From an uncultured Ignavibacteriota bacterium (GTDB taxonomy: Bacteria; Bacteroidota; Ignavibacteria; UBA10030; UBA8401), in NCBI GenBank assembly GCA_903884005.1, contig CAISDA010000059.1:56681-120680 (forward strand): DNA of 64,000 bases. The letters run 5' to 3'. The stretch's first letter is position 1. The number at the start of each line of letters is the position of its first letter. The translations under genes and the position numbers were made by a program. The notes below the pieces were generated by a model, which saw only the letters and a list, made by a program, of their open reading frames with translations, was not told where the DNA came from and did not search any database. Below are positions 30,624 to 40,500 of the stretch, piece by piece.

Positions 30624-31874
30624 ATGCCGAATAAAATACTGCATATCGCAAAATGGGAGTTCATCGAAAAGGTGAAGACGAAGGCGTTCATCATCAGCCT
30701 TGTCATGATGCCGATGATCATGACCATATTCGGTGTCCTGCCGGGATTGCTGGCGTCGAAGAGCGACGAGAAGACGAAAATGTTCGGCATCATCGACCGG
30801 ACAGGCCAGTATACCGCGCTCCTGAGCGCCAATATCGTCGGCAAATATACGCTGCCGAACGGCACTCCAAATTATTCGCTCATGGCTATCACTGATCCCG
30901 ATACGGCCATCGATCACTTGGTAAAGCTGGGCACGAGCAAGATTCTGGAGAATCAGATCGAGGGACTCTTTGTGATCCCCGCTAATATAGAAGAGCGGGG
31001 CAGGGTGGAATTCAGATCTGAAAATGTCGGCAACATACGCGATCAGGAACGGTTTTCGAAATCGCTTTCGGACATCATCACGCAGCACAAACTCGAGAAG
31101 GCGGGCCTGGACGCCGCGAAGGTGAAATCGCTCCTGCGCGACATCGACGTCAAAACGATCAAGGTCTCCGACAAGGGAGAGGAAAAAGAATCGGGCTTCC
31201 TTGAAACGTTCTTCTCGGGCTACATCTTCATCATGATGCTCATGTTCCTCGTCATCACCAGCGGACAGATGCTCGTCCGGTCGGTGGTGGAGGAAAAATC
31301 GAACCGCATCGTCGAGGTGCTCATCTCGTCCTGTTCGTCGAGGGAATTGATGAGCGGGAAGATACTCGGACTGACCATGCTCGGATTCGCGACGATCTCA
31401 TTTTGGGTTTTGATCCTTGTCGGCGTGAATTTTTCGATCGATAAGCCGTTCGTGAATTTCGACCACCTTGCGCTCATGCTCACGTATTTCGTTCTGGGGT
31501 ATCTGTTCTTTGCCGCCGTGTTCGTGGCGGCGGGCGCGCCGTTGTCCACCGAACAGGAAGCGCAGCAGATCACCAGTTATGTAAGCATCGTCCTTGTGTT
31601 TCCGATCGCGCTGGCGGTGCCGGCGATGCAGAACCCCGGCTCGATGATCGTGAAGGTCCTTTCGCTCATTCCATTTTTGACGCCGACGATGATGACGCTG
31701 CGGCTCTCGATACAGATGCCCGCGATGTGGGAAATCGTGTTGTCGCTCGCGCTGCTGGCGCTCTCGACGGCGGGAATGATGTGGGCCGCGTCCAAAATTT
31801 TCCGCATCGGCATACTGGTGACGGGCAAGAAGCCGAACCTGAAAGAGATCTGGCGCTGGGTCCGCACCGAATAA
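30624..31874 (+). CDS. ABC-2 type (NatB-like) permease
   Basis: N-term TM, large extracytoplasmic loop, EEKSNRIVEVLISSCSSRELMSGKILGL motif; adjacent to ATPase. Confidence 0.93.
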   Translation: MPNKILHIAKWEFIEKVKTKAFIISLVMMPMIMTIFGVLPGLLASKSDEKTKMFGIIDRTGQYTALLSANIVGKYTLPNGTPNYSLMAITDPDTAIDHLVKLGTSKILENQIEGLFVIPANIEERGRVEFRSENVGNIRDQERFSKSLSDIITQHKLEKAGLDAAKVKSLLRDIDVKTIKVSDKGEEKESGFLETFFSGYIFIMMLMFLVITSGQMLVRSVVEEKSNRIVEVLISSCSSRELMSGKILGLTMLGFATISFWVLILVGVNFSIDKPFVNFDHLALMLTYFVLGYLFFAAVFVAAGAPLSTEQEAQQITSYVSIVLVFPIALAVPAMQNPGSMIVKVLSLIPFLTPTMMTLRLSIQMPAMWEIVLSLALLALSTAGMMWAASKIFRIGILVTGKKPNLKEIWRWVRTE

Positions 31875-31883
31875 TCTTTTTTC

Positions 31884-31914
31884 CTGTAGGGCGAGATGTT
31901 GTCTCGCCCTACAG
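31884..31914. repeat. Palindromic repeat family A unit with extended 13-bp perfect arms
   Basis: CTGTAGGGCGAGA-tgttg-TCTCGCCCTACAG. Confidence 0.9.
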
Positions 31915-31933
31915 TGCAGAGTGACGGGGCAGC

Positions 31934-31971
31934 AAAAAAAAGGGCGAATGCATTATTCGCCCTTTTTTTTT
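31934..31971. terminator. Bidirectional Rho-independent terminator between convergent genes
   Basis: A8-GGGCGAAT-gcatt-ATTCGCCC-T9; lies between convergent CDS ends 31874(+) and 31990(-). Confidence 0.92.
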
Positions 31972-31989
31972 GATATCGATGAACTGATG

Positions 31990-33540
31990 TTATTTCATCA
32001 GCGTCATTTTTTTCACAGACGTGAAACTTCCCGCCTGCATCCTGCAGAAATAAATACCGCTGGGTACATTCGCCGCGTTCCATTCCACAGAGTATTTTCC
32101 AGCGCTCATTGTTCCATTGACCAGCGCCGCAACTTCGTGCCCGAGCATATCGAAGACCTTAACGGACACGAACTGCGCATCCGAAATGGAAAATTGAAAA
32201 CGCGTCGACGGGTTGAACGGATTCGGATAATTCGACGACAATTCATAGGCCGTCGGTACCGTTCCGTCCTGACGACTCACGCTCGTGAGCGGGACCGTGG
32301 GCAGCGTGCCGGTATACTGCCATTTGTCGACCGTCCAACTGTACATCGATTGCGAATAGAGATTTTTTTTCTCGTCGAAACCCACATCATACGCACTTGC
32401 ATATCCGCTGATATGCACGTCGGGCCCGAAGACCTGTTTTGTGTATGATTGAGAGACTCCGGTCACATCGGAATTGATGAAATAATACTTCGCGACGTCG
32501 ATCGAATCGACAGGTTTTCCCGTCGTGGGGTTGATGCCGATGATCTTGCTGAACTCATACCCGCTCGTGTTGGCATGAGTGAAAATCGTGTTGCCAAACA
32601 AGCGCGCGGTGGCGACATAGATAAGATTATTGCCGTTTAAGTATGCCAAGCCAAGCGGCCGGCCGATGTCCCATGCCGACGTTCCGAGCGTATCATATTT
32701 GGTGCGGGGGATCGTATCGTTCTTCGATTCGGTCCACGCGAAACCAGTATTCTTCGTGTATCCCGTTGCCGGCGTTCCCGTATATTTGATGATGGTACGG
32801 TCGCCCATGTTCGATACGAAGAGCTGTTTGCCGTCGCCGCTGACAGCGAGACCGCGGTACGTACCCAACGGCAGATCGATCGTCGCGATTGGTGTATCGT
32901 CGTACGTCGTGCCCCATTTTGTTCCCGACGCCTTGATGCCTTTGAATATTTTTATTTCCTTCGTATCGGCGGCTGTTGCGTTGATCTCCGCCACATACAC
33001 ATACCCGTTGTTGTCCACGGCTAATCCCTGAATGTCGCCCGTACCGGTCTTCATGCGGAAATCGGTGGAGACGGTTCCGGCGCCGGTAATCTTAAACACG
33101 ACAATATTGTGGTCCGGATCGTTATTGGCAACGTAGATAAGACTGTCCGAGGTGCCTACCGCCTTGTATGCACGGTAGAGAGGTAATTCGTCGAAACCCG
33201 ACACCCATTTGGAAAAATAACCTGCTGTTGCAGTACTTCCGTAGGGCACTGCATCGACTCTACCGGTTTGATCGGATGTCGGATTGATATAGCCGACGAG
33301 ATAGTTGGCCACGCAGCTGTCATTGAATTTCAAGTCGCTTGACCATGTCTTCACGATAGGATGGTTGACAAGCGCTACAAAACACTTCGAACTGACGACT
33401 GCGACGCTGACTGTCTGGTGCCCTGTGCCGTTTGGCGTATCGTCTTCTGTTGCCAGGACCGTGTTCCATTGCGCGTGCACGGCCTGCGATGCAAAACATA
33501 AACAAAGAAATGTGATCCAGAGTAGATGATTTCTTTTCAT
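31990..33540 (-). CDS. Secreted beta-propeller-like (NHL/SMP-30-like) protein with T9SS type A sorting domain
   Basis: Signal peptide LCLCFASQAVHAQ; repeated DNNGYVYVAEI / SGDGKQLFVSN / NGNNLIYVATA blades; C-term YELSSNYPNPFNPSTRFQFSI...SGIYFCRMQAGSFTSVKKMTLMK. Confidence 0.82.
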   Translation of the reverse strand: MKRNHLLWITFLCLCFASQAVHAQWNTVLATEDDTPNGTGHQTVSVAVVSSKCFVALVNHPIVKTWSSDLKFNDSCVANYLVGYINPTSDQTGRVDAVPYGSTATAGYFSKWVSGFDELPLYRAYKAVGTSDSLIYVANNDPDHNIVVFKITGAGTVSTDFRMKTGTGDIQGLAVDNNGYVYVAEINATAADTKEIKIFKGIKASGTKWGTTYDDTPIATIDLPLGTYRGLAVSGDGKQLFVSNMGDRTIIKYTGTPATGYTKNTGFAWTESKNDTIPRTKYDTLGTSAWDIGRPLGLAYLNGNNLIYVATARLFGNTIFTHANTSGYEFSKIIGINPTTGKPVDSIDVAKYYFINSDVTGVSQSYTKQVFGPDVHISGYASAYDVGFDEKKNLYSQSMYSWTVDKWQYTGTLPTVPLTSVSRQDGTVPTAYELSSNYPNPFNPSTRFQFSISDAQFVSVKVFDMLGHEVAALVNGTMSAGKYSVEWNAANVPSGIYFCRMQAGSFTSVKKMTLMK

Positions 33541-33884
33541 GTCAGTGACCCCTCTCGTTGTGTGTGTGATTGTTGTGTCCGAAGAAAAGTACCGCCCCTT
33601 TAACTGTCATGAGCAGGTGCGGTTAATAGCGGTTTCGGAATACCCTCTGACGCGGATGCATGACTCATATCTCCTGTTGTCTGTCGCGTGGATGAGAAAA
33701 CCCTCGAAGAACGATATCTTTTTTTAACAGTATTGCAAATTCACAGCGAAATGTCAAGATGGCAGGCAATATTTTAATTTCGACACTGCCCATTTGTAAA
33801 TCGAATAGCCCGATGTGCGTAAATAAGTAATGATAAAGGCTGGGAATAAATTAACAATTAAGTTCGATTTCATTTCCCGAAAAT

Positions 33885-33934
33885 AAATTGTATACAATTT
33901 CCTTGACAAGTCGCATAACTGATTCGTATATTCG
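33885..33934 (+). promoter_or_regulatory. Palindromic operator AAATTGTATACAATTT (33885-33900) plus promoter: TTGACA 33903, TATATTCG 33927
   Basis: 16-bp perfect palindrome; TTG and TAnnTTTG-like element separated by 21 nt; same arrangement recurs at 41744-41792. Confidence 0.7.
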
Positions 33935-34033
33935 AACGGACCCGCGTGCGTTCGCATCCGCATTTTTTTTTCGCCGTATGCGTTTCGCTTCCTTCGTTCG
34001 GCATCACCAATGCATTCAATAAGGATTGTTGCT

Positions 34034-36703
34034 ATGCACCGTCCGGTACATTTCTCCCGCTCGTTTTTTTTTACACTGCTGCTCTGCGCGTCTACTCTCA
34101 TTGCCGGTACCACCGGAAAAATTGCCGGTCGACTCACGGATGAAAAATCAGGAGAGCCGATCATTGGCGCCACCGTGCTCATGGTCGGGACGTCGATGGG
34201 AGCCTCGTCTGAGCTCGACGGCAGCTACATGATCGGGAGTGTCTCTCCCGGCACGTATGCGCTTTCCATTTCTGTTGTCGGATACCGGAAAGCAATTTTC
34301 CGGAATGTGCAGGTCAACACCGATTTCACGACGCGCATCGATGCGGCGCTGTCGACGGAAGCAGTGGACATGGACGCTGTGATCGTCACGGCCGAGAGGC
34401 CGCTGATCCACAAGGACCTCACTTCCTCGCAGACCTCGGTGGACGCTTCGCAGATACGAGCGCTGCCGGTTGAAAGTGTTGCGGGGCTCCTGAAGACGCA
34501 GGCGGGGATCATACAGGGATCGGACGGCGCACTCCATTTCCGCGGAGGACGGTCGGACGAGGTCGCCTACACCGTCAACGGCGTTTCTATGAACAATCCG
34601 TTTACGAACGCGAACAGCCTTTCCATAGCGACCAACGCAATACAGGAACTCTCCGTTGTGCAGGGTACATTCAACGCCGAGTACGGCAACGCGCTCAGCG
34701 GGGTGGTGGAAACGGGACTGAAGGAAGGAGGGGAACGCTATACCGGACAGCTTTCCTTCTATACTGGCGACATGGCGAGCACGCATGATAACATTTTCCT
34801 CAACATTAAAACGATCGATCCGCTCAGTCATTCGATCGCAGAGGGCACCTTCGGCGGCCCGGTCCCGATGACAGGCAATGCGCTCACGTTTTTCCTGTCC
34901 GCGCGATATGAAAACAATCGAGGCTGGCTCTTCGGGGTCAGGGAATACAACCCGACAGACCTCCCCAATTTTTCGGATGATGCCCATTGGATATTGCAGC
35001 GCACAGGCGACAAGTCGTTGACGCCGATGAATGCAAGCGCATCGCTCTCCGCAACCGATCGTGTGACGTATAAACTATCCCCGACGAAAAAGATCTCGTA
35101 CGATTTTATTTTCAATCAGGGCCGCTATAAGAACTACAGCCATTCGTTCAAATATAATCCGGACGGGACGTATTCGAATTACGAGAATGACGCCCTTCAC
35201 GCGCTGGAGTTCTCCGATTGGATCGGCACGAAACTATCATATCGCATCAAGGGATCGTACAGCCAGAATATGTATCAGCAGTACAGGTACAAGGACCTGG
35301 TCGACGAACACTATTCTGCAACACAGTATCTGCTTCGTCCCGTGGCGACCGGATTCTATTTCGGCGGCACGCAAAACGGCAGGTTCGAACAGACAGCCCG
35401 GAACATCACGGCGAAATTCGATGCGGCGGCGCAGCTTTCGTTCCATCAGGATGTGAAGATCGGCGTCGAAGCCCGGTTCCCGCAATTGACGCAACTGTCG
35501 TACACCGTGCTGAAGGACACCACGAAATACCCGGTCGCGACGACACCGGGCGCATCGAGTCCATCCTACGATTCCTATGCCCGGTACCCGAAACAATATT
35601 CGGCCTATGTGCAGGATAAGATGGAATACGAAAGCATCGTCATGAATCTTGGCGTGCGCTACGACTACTTCATGGCCAACGCGCTTGCGATGGCCGACGT
35701 CTACGATCCCCAGGGCCTCCACATGCAGGCGTCGGCGAAGCAGACGGTCAGTCCGCGCGTCGGCATTTCGTATCCCATTACCGATCGGGGGATCATTCAC
35801 TTTTCGTACGGTCATTTTTTCCAGATGCCGCAGCTGCGCCGGCTCTATGAAAATCCGGAATTTAAATTCCAGGAGACGATCAGCAACACGACATTCGGGA
35901 ATGCTGACCTGAATCCCCAGAAAACCATCACCTACGAGATGGGACTTCAACAGCAGGTAACGGACAACATGGCGTTCAATGTGACCGGTTTTTACAAGGA
36001 TGTGCGCGATCTGTTCGCCGTGCAGACCATCCGTATCAGCGGCGAAAAATCGTTCAGCATGTATGTGAACAAAGATTACGCGAACATCAAGGGCTTCACA
36101 TTTTCGCTGACGAAGCGGCGGACCTCCTCGGACATGCTTGCGCTGACGCTCGATTATACGTATCAGGTGTCCGAAGGAAACGACGTGAGCGCCGACGCGT
36201 TCTTCATCGATAAATCGTCGGGGCGCGAAAGCGAAAAAATCGTCGTGCCGCTGTCGTGGGATCAGACCAATACGCTGAACGCGACGATCTCGGTGGGCCG
36301 GCCGAACGACTGGAGCGTGAGTTGTATCGGCAGGCTCGGCACCGGACTGCCGTATACGCCGCTCAGCGGAGACAACGGCGTGATACTCGAAACAAATTCA
36401 GGCCACAAGCCGACGCAATACACGGTTGATATGTTGGCGCAAAAAGAATTTTCATTGGCCGGATGCAGCTGTGTTATCTTTTTAAAAGTCTTCAATGTGC
36501 TCGACCGATTGAATGAGGTGGACGTCTACGACGACACAGGCCGCTCCACCTACACGCTTGCGATAGCGCGCGGAGAAGGCGCTACCATCGATCAGCGTGT
36601 GGGCAGTGTCGGCGGCGTGCATTCAATGGCGGATTATTTTACGAACCCGGCCATGTACGCCGCGCCGCGCGAGGTGCTTGTTGGCGTGTCTGTCACGTTC
36701 TGA
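34034..36703 (+). CDS. TonB-dependent receptor with CarboxypepD_reg-like domain (module copy 1)
   Basis: TGKIAGRLTDEKSGEPIIGATVLMVGTSMGASSELDGSYMI; plug FRGGRSDEVAYTVNGVSMNNPF; barrel C-term. Confidence 0.92.
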   Translation: MHRPVHFSRSFFFTLLLCASTLIAGTTGKIAGRLTDEKSGEPIIGATVLMVGTSMGASSELDGSYMIGSVSPGTYALSISVVGYRKAIFRNVQVNTDFTTRIDAALSTEAVDMDAVIVTAERPLIHKDLTSSQTSVDASQIRALPVESVAGLLKTQAGIIQGSDGALHFRGGRSDEVAYTVNGVSMNNPFTNANSLSIATNAIQELSVVQGTFNAEYGNALSGVVETGLKEGGERYTGQLSFYTGDMASTHDNIFLNIKTIDPLSHSIAEGTFGGPVPMTGNALTFFLSARYENNRGWLFGVREYNPTDLPNFSDDAHWILQRTGDKSLTPMNASASLSATDRVTYKLSPTKKISYDFIFNQGRYKNYSHSFKYNPDGTYSNYENDALHALEFSDWIGTKLSYRIKGSYSQNMYQQYRYKDLVDEHYSATQYLLRPVATGFYFGGTQNGRFEQTARNITAKFDAAAQLSFHQDVKIGVEARFPQLTQLSYTVLKDTTKYPVATTPGASSPSYDSYARYPKQYSAYVQDKMEYESIVMNLGVRYDYFMANALAMADVYDPQGLHMQASAKQTVSPRVGISYPITDRGIIHFSYGHFFQMPQLRRLYENPEFKFQETISNTTFGNADLNPQKTITYEMGLQQQVTDNMAFNVTGFYKDVRDLFAVQTIRISGEKSFSMYVNKDYANIKGFTFSLTKRRTSSDMLALTLDYTYQVSEGNDVSADAFFIDKSSGRESEKIVVPLSWDQTNTLNATISVGRPNDWSVSCIGRLGTGLPYTPLSGDNGVILETNSGHKPTQYTVDMLAQKEFSLAGCSCVIFLKVFNVLDRLNEVDVYDDTGRSTYTLAIARGEGATIDQRVGSVGGVHSMADYFTNPAMYAAPREVLVGVSVTF

Positions 36704-36729
36704 CCGATGCAGGTCGAGGAAGTACTTGC

Positions 36730-36797
36730 TAGGGCGAGCTCACAGCTCGCCCTACAGAAAAAAAAGGTGAAGCATGGGCGAGATAACATCTCGACCT
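36730..36797. repeat. Two palindromic repeat family A units
   Basis: TAGGGCGAGCT-cac-AGCTCGCCCTA (36730-36754) and gggcgagat-aac-atctcgacc (36776-36796). Confidence 0.88.
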
Positions 36798-36816
36798 ACA
36801 ATGAAAGAGCGAGACT

Positions 36817-39800
36817 ATGAAATCTCCATTACTACTACTAGCAGCGGTCATGTGCGCATCCGGCCTTCATGCCCAACTTACCTCAAGCGGCGACGCGGAA
36901 CGACGGCAGGTCGAACAGGTGATACGTCAGGGGCAGGCGGCACAGACACCGGCCGTGGCTGCGACGCCCGCAGTGTCGCACAAGGACGAACCGCCCGGCC
37001 TTCATAAAACATTCAACGCCTTCAGCGATGCGCGCATGTTCCTGATGAACGGCAACCAGATCGTCGGCAACATTTACGATTACGGCGGCATCGCTCCCGG
37101 ACTCGGCCTCATCCGCAATTTGAACAACATGGTATGGCGCGGGCTCGGCGACATCTATCAATTCGGGCCTCTTGTGGCCGCGGCGGTCAGGGATAAGACG
37201 GGGAACATCATTCATTTTTCGTCGGACGCGATCAACGATACCGATGCACGAGATCTGGATCCGGGCGATTCGCATGTCTACGGCTGGCGGTCGCTGCCCG
37301 AATACGTGGATCCTTCATCAAAATATATGGCGTCCAATCCGGCGCCCGACGTCTCGCCCAAAGATGGCAAACCGGACAGCTGGCCGCGTTCGTGGTACAA
37401 CGAACAGAAGGGGCAATACGTATGGCCGGGATATCTGCGTCAGGATACGCCCAGTGCAGACCTGGAAGTGCTGTGGGGAATGGACGACCGCTACAACAAT
37501 GAATATCCGTACTATCCGTTCCCGAACGATACGACCATTCGCGGGCTCGGCGTGAAGCTCGAGGCGCGCGCGCTGCAGTGGAGCAGTTCGCTCGCACAAA
37601 ATTGCATCTTCTTCATCTACACGGCGCAAAATTACAGCCCGAAGGATTTGGACAGCGTGTACTTCGGCATGTATGGAGATGTGGATGTCGGCGGCGGCGT
37701 TGCCGGCGGAACCGGCGGCACCGAGAATACCGATGACCTTGCATACTTCGTCTCGCCCCTGGATTCCGTGAACAGGGCAAGCAAAGTACCGGTGCCGCTG
37801 TATTCCAGAAGCATCGTCTATTTTTGGGACGCCAATGGCCTCGGCTATCAGAACATCCCGACGCATTATGACGCGTGCAAATTTTTAGAGAGCCCGGGCA
37901 ATCCGACTGACGGCATCAACAACGACGCCGATCTGACGAAAAGCGGCGCGCCGATGATCGACGAAAGCCAAACCAACGGGATCGATGACGATGGCGACTG
38001 GAATCCGAAAACGGACGACGTGGGCATCGACGGTGTCCCGGGAACTCACGATCAGGGAGAAGGGGACGGCATACCGACCGCCGGCATCAGATTGTCGGAC
38101 GGCACGCTCGATCCGCTCCACCCGGGCGAACCGAATTTCGAACTGACCGATCTCGACGAATCCGATCAGATCGGCCTCACTGCATTCCGAAGTTTCCGCA
38201 TCGGCGATGTGCGGCTGCGCGACGACGAGATCGTGTGGGGAGTGCTCGAAGATAAATTCAATCAGATGGACCAGATCCCGGCTGCTGCCGATATCGCTTT
38301 CATCTACGGATCGGGAAAGATCTCTCTGAAGAAAAGCGGCACCGATGGATCGATCAAACGATTTTCGATCGCGCTCTTGATGGGCGCGAATCTCAACGAC
38401 CTGCTCATTACTGCGCGGACCGTGCAATTGATCTACAATCAGAACTATCAATTCATACGGCCTCCCGATAAACCCATCGTCACCGCCGTGCCGGGCGATC
38501 GGAAAGTGACGCTGTACTGGGACAACGGCGCCGAGAACAGCGTTGATCCCATCCTTGGAAAAGATTTCGAGGGCTATGTGATCTACCGGAGCACCGACCC
38601 TCAATTCGCCGACATCAACCTCGTCACGGACGGTTTCGGCACGCCGCTGTTGTACCAGCCCCTTACCGACTACACGGGAAAAGAGGCCAAATGGGATGTC
38701 GCCAAGCGTCCCGAACCGTTTTTTGAAGACGATACGTCGAAAACCACGAACGGCAGATACGATCCGGGCGAACGCTACATTGATGTGAATGGGAACGGCG
38801 TGTACGACGCCACTCCCATCGAGGATTATTGGAAAGGCTTTGCTCCGGTGCCGTACGATCAACGGGGCGTTGCATACTTCCTCGGCAACAACACCGGCCT
38901 CGTGCATTCATACGTCGATTCGTTCCGCGTTGTCAACGGTCAGCGCTACTATTATGCGGTCGTCTCGTACGATCACGGAGATTTCACCAATTACTCGCCG
39001 AGCGAATGCACAAAACGGATCAGCATTGATCCGATCACCTCGCAGCTCACATTCGACGTGAACACGGTCGAGGTGACGCCGGGGCCGCGCGTGAACGGGT
39101 ATACGACGCCGGGCTTCACGAGTTCGTCCATCATGGACCGTATCGGTACAGGAACGGGAACGGGCACAATCACCGTCTCGATCGTCGACGACCTTGCGAT
39201 TCGGGAGGGGATCCAATACAGGATCGACTTCGCCGATTCGATCGGGAATGACACGAAGTCTGCCGCCGTGAATTATTCGGTGATGCGCTATTCGCCGACC
39301 GTCGCATCGGTGCCGCTCAGCGATACAAATTTTGTGAAACTCGGACTCGCTAACGTCATACAGGATTCCGCGTTCTCCGTCGTGAACGCAGCGACAGGGC
39401 AGGTGTATAAGAACGGAACCGATTTTGTGATTGAAGCAGCCCGCGGCTTGATCCGAAAAACAGGATTCGGCGCGATGAAAAACGCCGCCGTGCAAGTGAA
39501 GGCGACGTTCCGCAGCTACGGACAATTACCGAGCACGCTTCTTGCAAACGAAGAAGCGAATGCCGTGTTCGACGGCATGAAAATGTTCGTCGTCAACCAA
39601 CCCCTGGCGGTTGATACGGTGAAGTCGGGCTGGGTGATCGATAACAAGAACCTTGCCTATGTCATCGCCAGGCCGTCCACCGGAGCCGAACGCTTGGCGC
39701 CGATCGACGTGCAGATACAGTTCAACAAGTCCGATACGACGGCATCGGGGCAGTTTGCCTTTCCCGGCGATACGTTGTTGAACACGCAGGCGAAAAAGGT

Positions 39801-40443
39801 CGTCATGACTCCCTTTAAGATCACGAACATTTCGGGTGACGCGCAGCGCAGGGCGATCCCGCTGCAGGTGATAGTGAAAGAATCGCCGCCGGCGAACAAC
39901 CGGTGGGAGTATGGCGAGCCGCTGATCATCATCACACCTCCGCCGTATCAGGTCCTGAAAAACAATACCATGTATGAGGTGCGCTTCACGGCCAAAGATA
40001 GTGCCAGCCGCAAATTCGGCGGAGAAGTGTTCAACGTCATCACGTCGCAGCCATTTTCGGCGGCCGATAAATTCACCTATACCACGGTTGCCGCCAAGTT
40101 CGATGCGGCAAAAGCAGGCGGTGCGCTGGACCGTATTAAAGTGGTGCCGAATCCGTATGTGGGAGCCAACGACATTGAACCCACAGACCGGCTTCCCGGA
40201 ACGACGCGGGGCAGCCGCAGGATCTATTTTGAACATCTCCCGCAGGCCGCGACGATCCGCATCTTTACACTGTCGGGAGAATTGGTGCGCGAGTTGCAGC
40301 ACAATGCGGGCATCGACAATGGCCGCGAGTATTGGGACCTGTTGAATCGGGACAACCTCGGCGTGGCGTACGGCGTCTACATCGCGCATATCGATGCGCC
40401 GGGCGTGGGCGAACGGATCATAAAGTTTGCACTTATTAAGTGA
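36817..40443 (+). CDS. Large exported protein with FN3-like domain and T9SS/FlgD-like C-terminal domain (module copy 1)
   Basis: 1208 aa; signal LLLAAVMCASGLHAQ; VPGDRKVTLYWDNGAE...GYVIYRS; C-term KVVPNPYVG...ATIRIFTLSGELVREL...GVYIAHIDAPGVGERIIKFALIK; paralogous to 44843-48433. Confidence 0.85.
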   Translation: MKSPLLLLAAVMCASGLHAQLTSSGDAERRQVEQVIRQGQAAQTPAVAATPAVSHKDEPPGLHKTFNAFSDARMFLMNGNQIVGNIYDYGGIAPGLGLIRNLNNMVWRGLGDIYQFGPLVAAAVRDKTGNIIHFSSDAINDTDARDLDPGDSHVYGWRSLPEYVDPSSKYMASNPAPDVSPKDGKPDSWPRSWYNEQKGQYVWPGYLRQDTPSADLEVLWGMDDRYNNEYPYYPFPNDTTIRGLGVKLEARALQWSSSLAQNCIFFIYTAQNYSPKDLDSVYFGMYGDVDVGGGVAGGTGGTENTDDLAYFVSPLDSVNRASKVPVPLYSRSIVYFWDANGLGYQNIPTHYDACKFLESPGNPTDGINNDADLTKSGAPMIDESQTNGIDDDGDWNPKTDDVGIDGVPGTHDQGEGDGIPTAGIRLSDGTLDPLHPGEPNFELTDLDESDQIGLTAFRSFRIGDVRLRDDEIVWGVLEDKFNQMDQIPAAADIAFIYGSGKISLKKSGTDGSIKRFSIALLMGANLNDLLITARTVQLIYNQNYQFIRPPDKPIVTAVPGDRKVTLYWDNGAENSVDPILGKDFEGYVIYRSTDPQFADINLVTDGFGTPLLYQPLTDYTGKEAKWDVAKRPEPFFEDDTSKTTNGRYDPGERYIDVNGNGVYDATPIEDYWKGFAPVPYDQRGVAYFLGNNTGLVHSYVDSFRVVNGQRYYYAVVSYDHGDFTNYSPSECTKRISIDPITSQLTFDVNTVEVTPGPRVNGYTTPGFTSSSIMDRIGTGTGTGTITVSIVDDLAIREGIQYRIDFADSIGNDTKSAAVNYSVMRYSPTVASVPLSDTNFVKLGLANVIQDSAFSVVNAATGQVYKNGTDFVIEAARGLIRKTGFGAMKNAAVQVKATFRSYGQLPSTLLANEEANAVFDGMKMFVVNQPLAVDTVKSGWVIDNKNLAYVIARPSTGAERLAPIDVQIQFNKSDTTASGQFAFPGDTLLNTQAKKVVMTPFKITNISGDAQRRAIPLQVIVKESPPANNRWEYGEPLIIITPPPYQVLKNNTMYEVRFTAKDSASRKFGGEVFNVITSQPFSAADKFTYTTVAAKFDAAKAGGALDRIKVVPNPYVGANDIEPTDRLPGTTRGSRRIYFEHLPQAATIRIFTLSGELVRELQHNAGIDNGREYWDLLNRDNLGVAYGVYIAHIDAPGVGERIIKFALIK

Positions 40444-40450
40444 TGAAAAT

Positions 40451-40475
40451 GCGCGAGAGAACATCTCGCCCTACA
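40451..40475. repeat. Palindromic repeat family A unit (degenerate)
   Basis: gcgcgagagaacatctcgccctaca. Confidence 0.7.
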
Positions 40476-40500
40476 TAAGACTCAATTTTTTGGAGCATCT

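Noticed and set aside
33540-33884. Possible riboswitch or sRNA in the long divergent intergenic region
   Set aside because: No recognised riboswitch core motif on either strand.
37885-40464. Long minus-strand ORFs antisense to the large cargo gene (340, 205, 312 aa)
   Set aside because: Same reasoning: antisense shadow frames.
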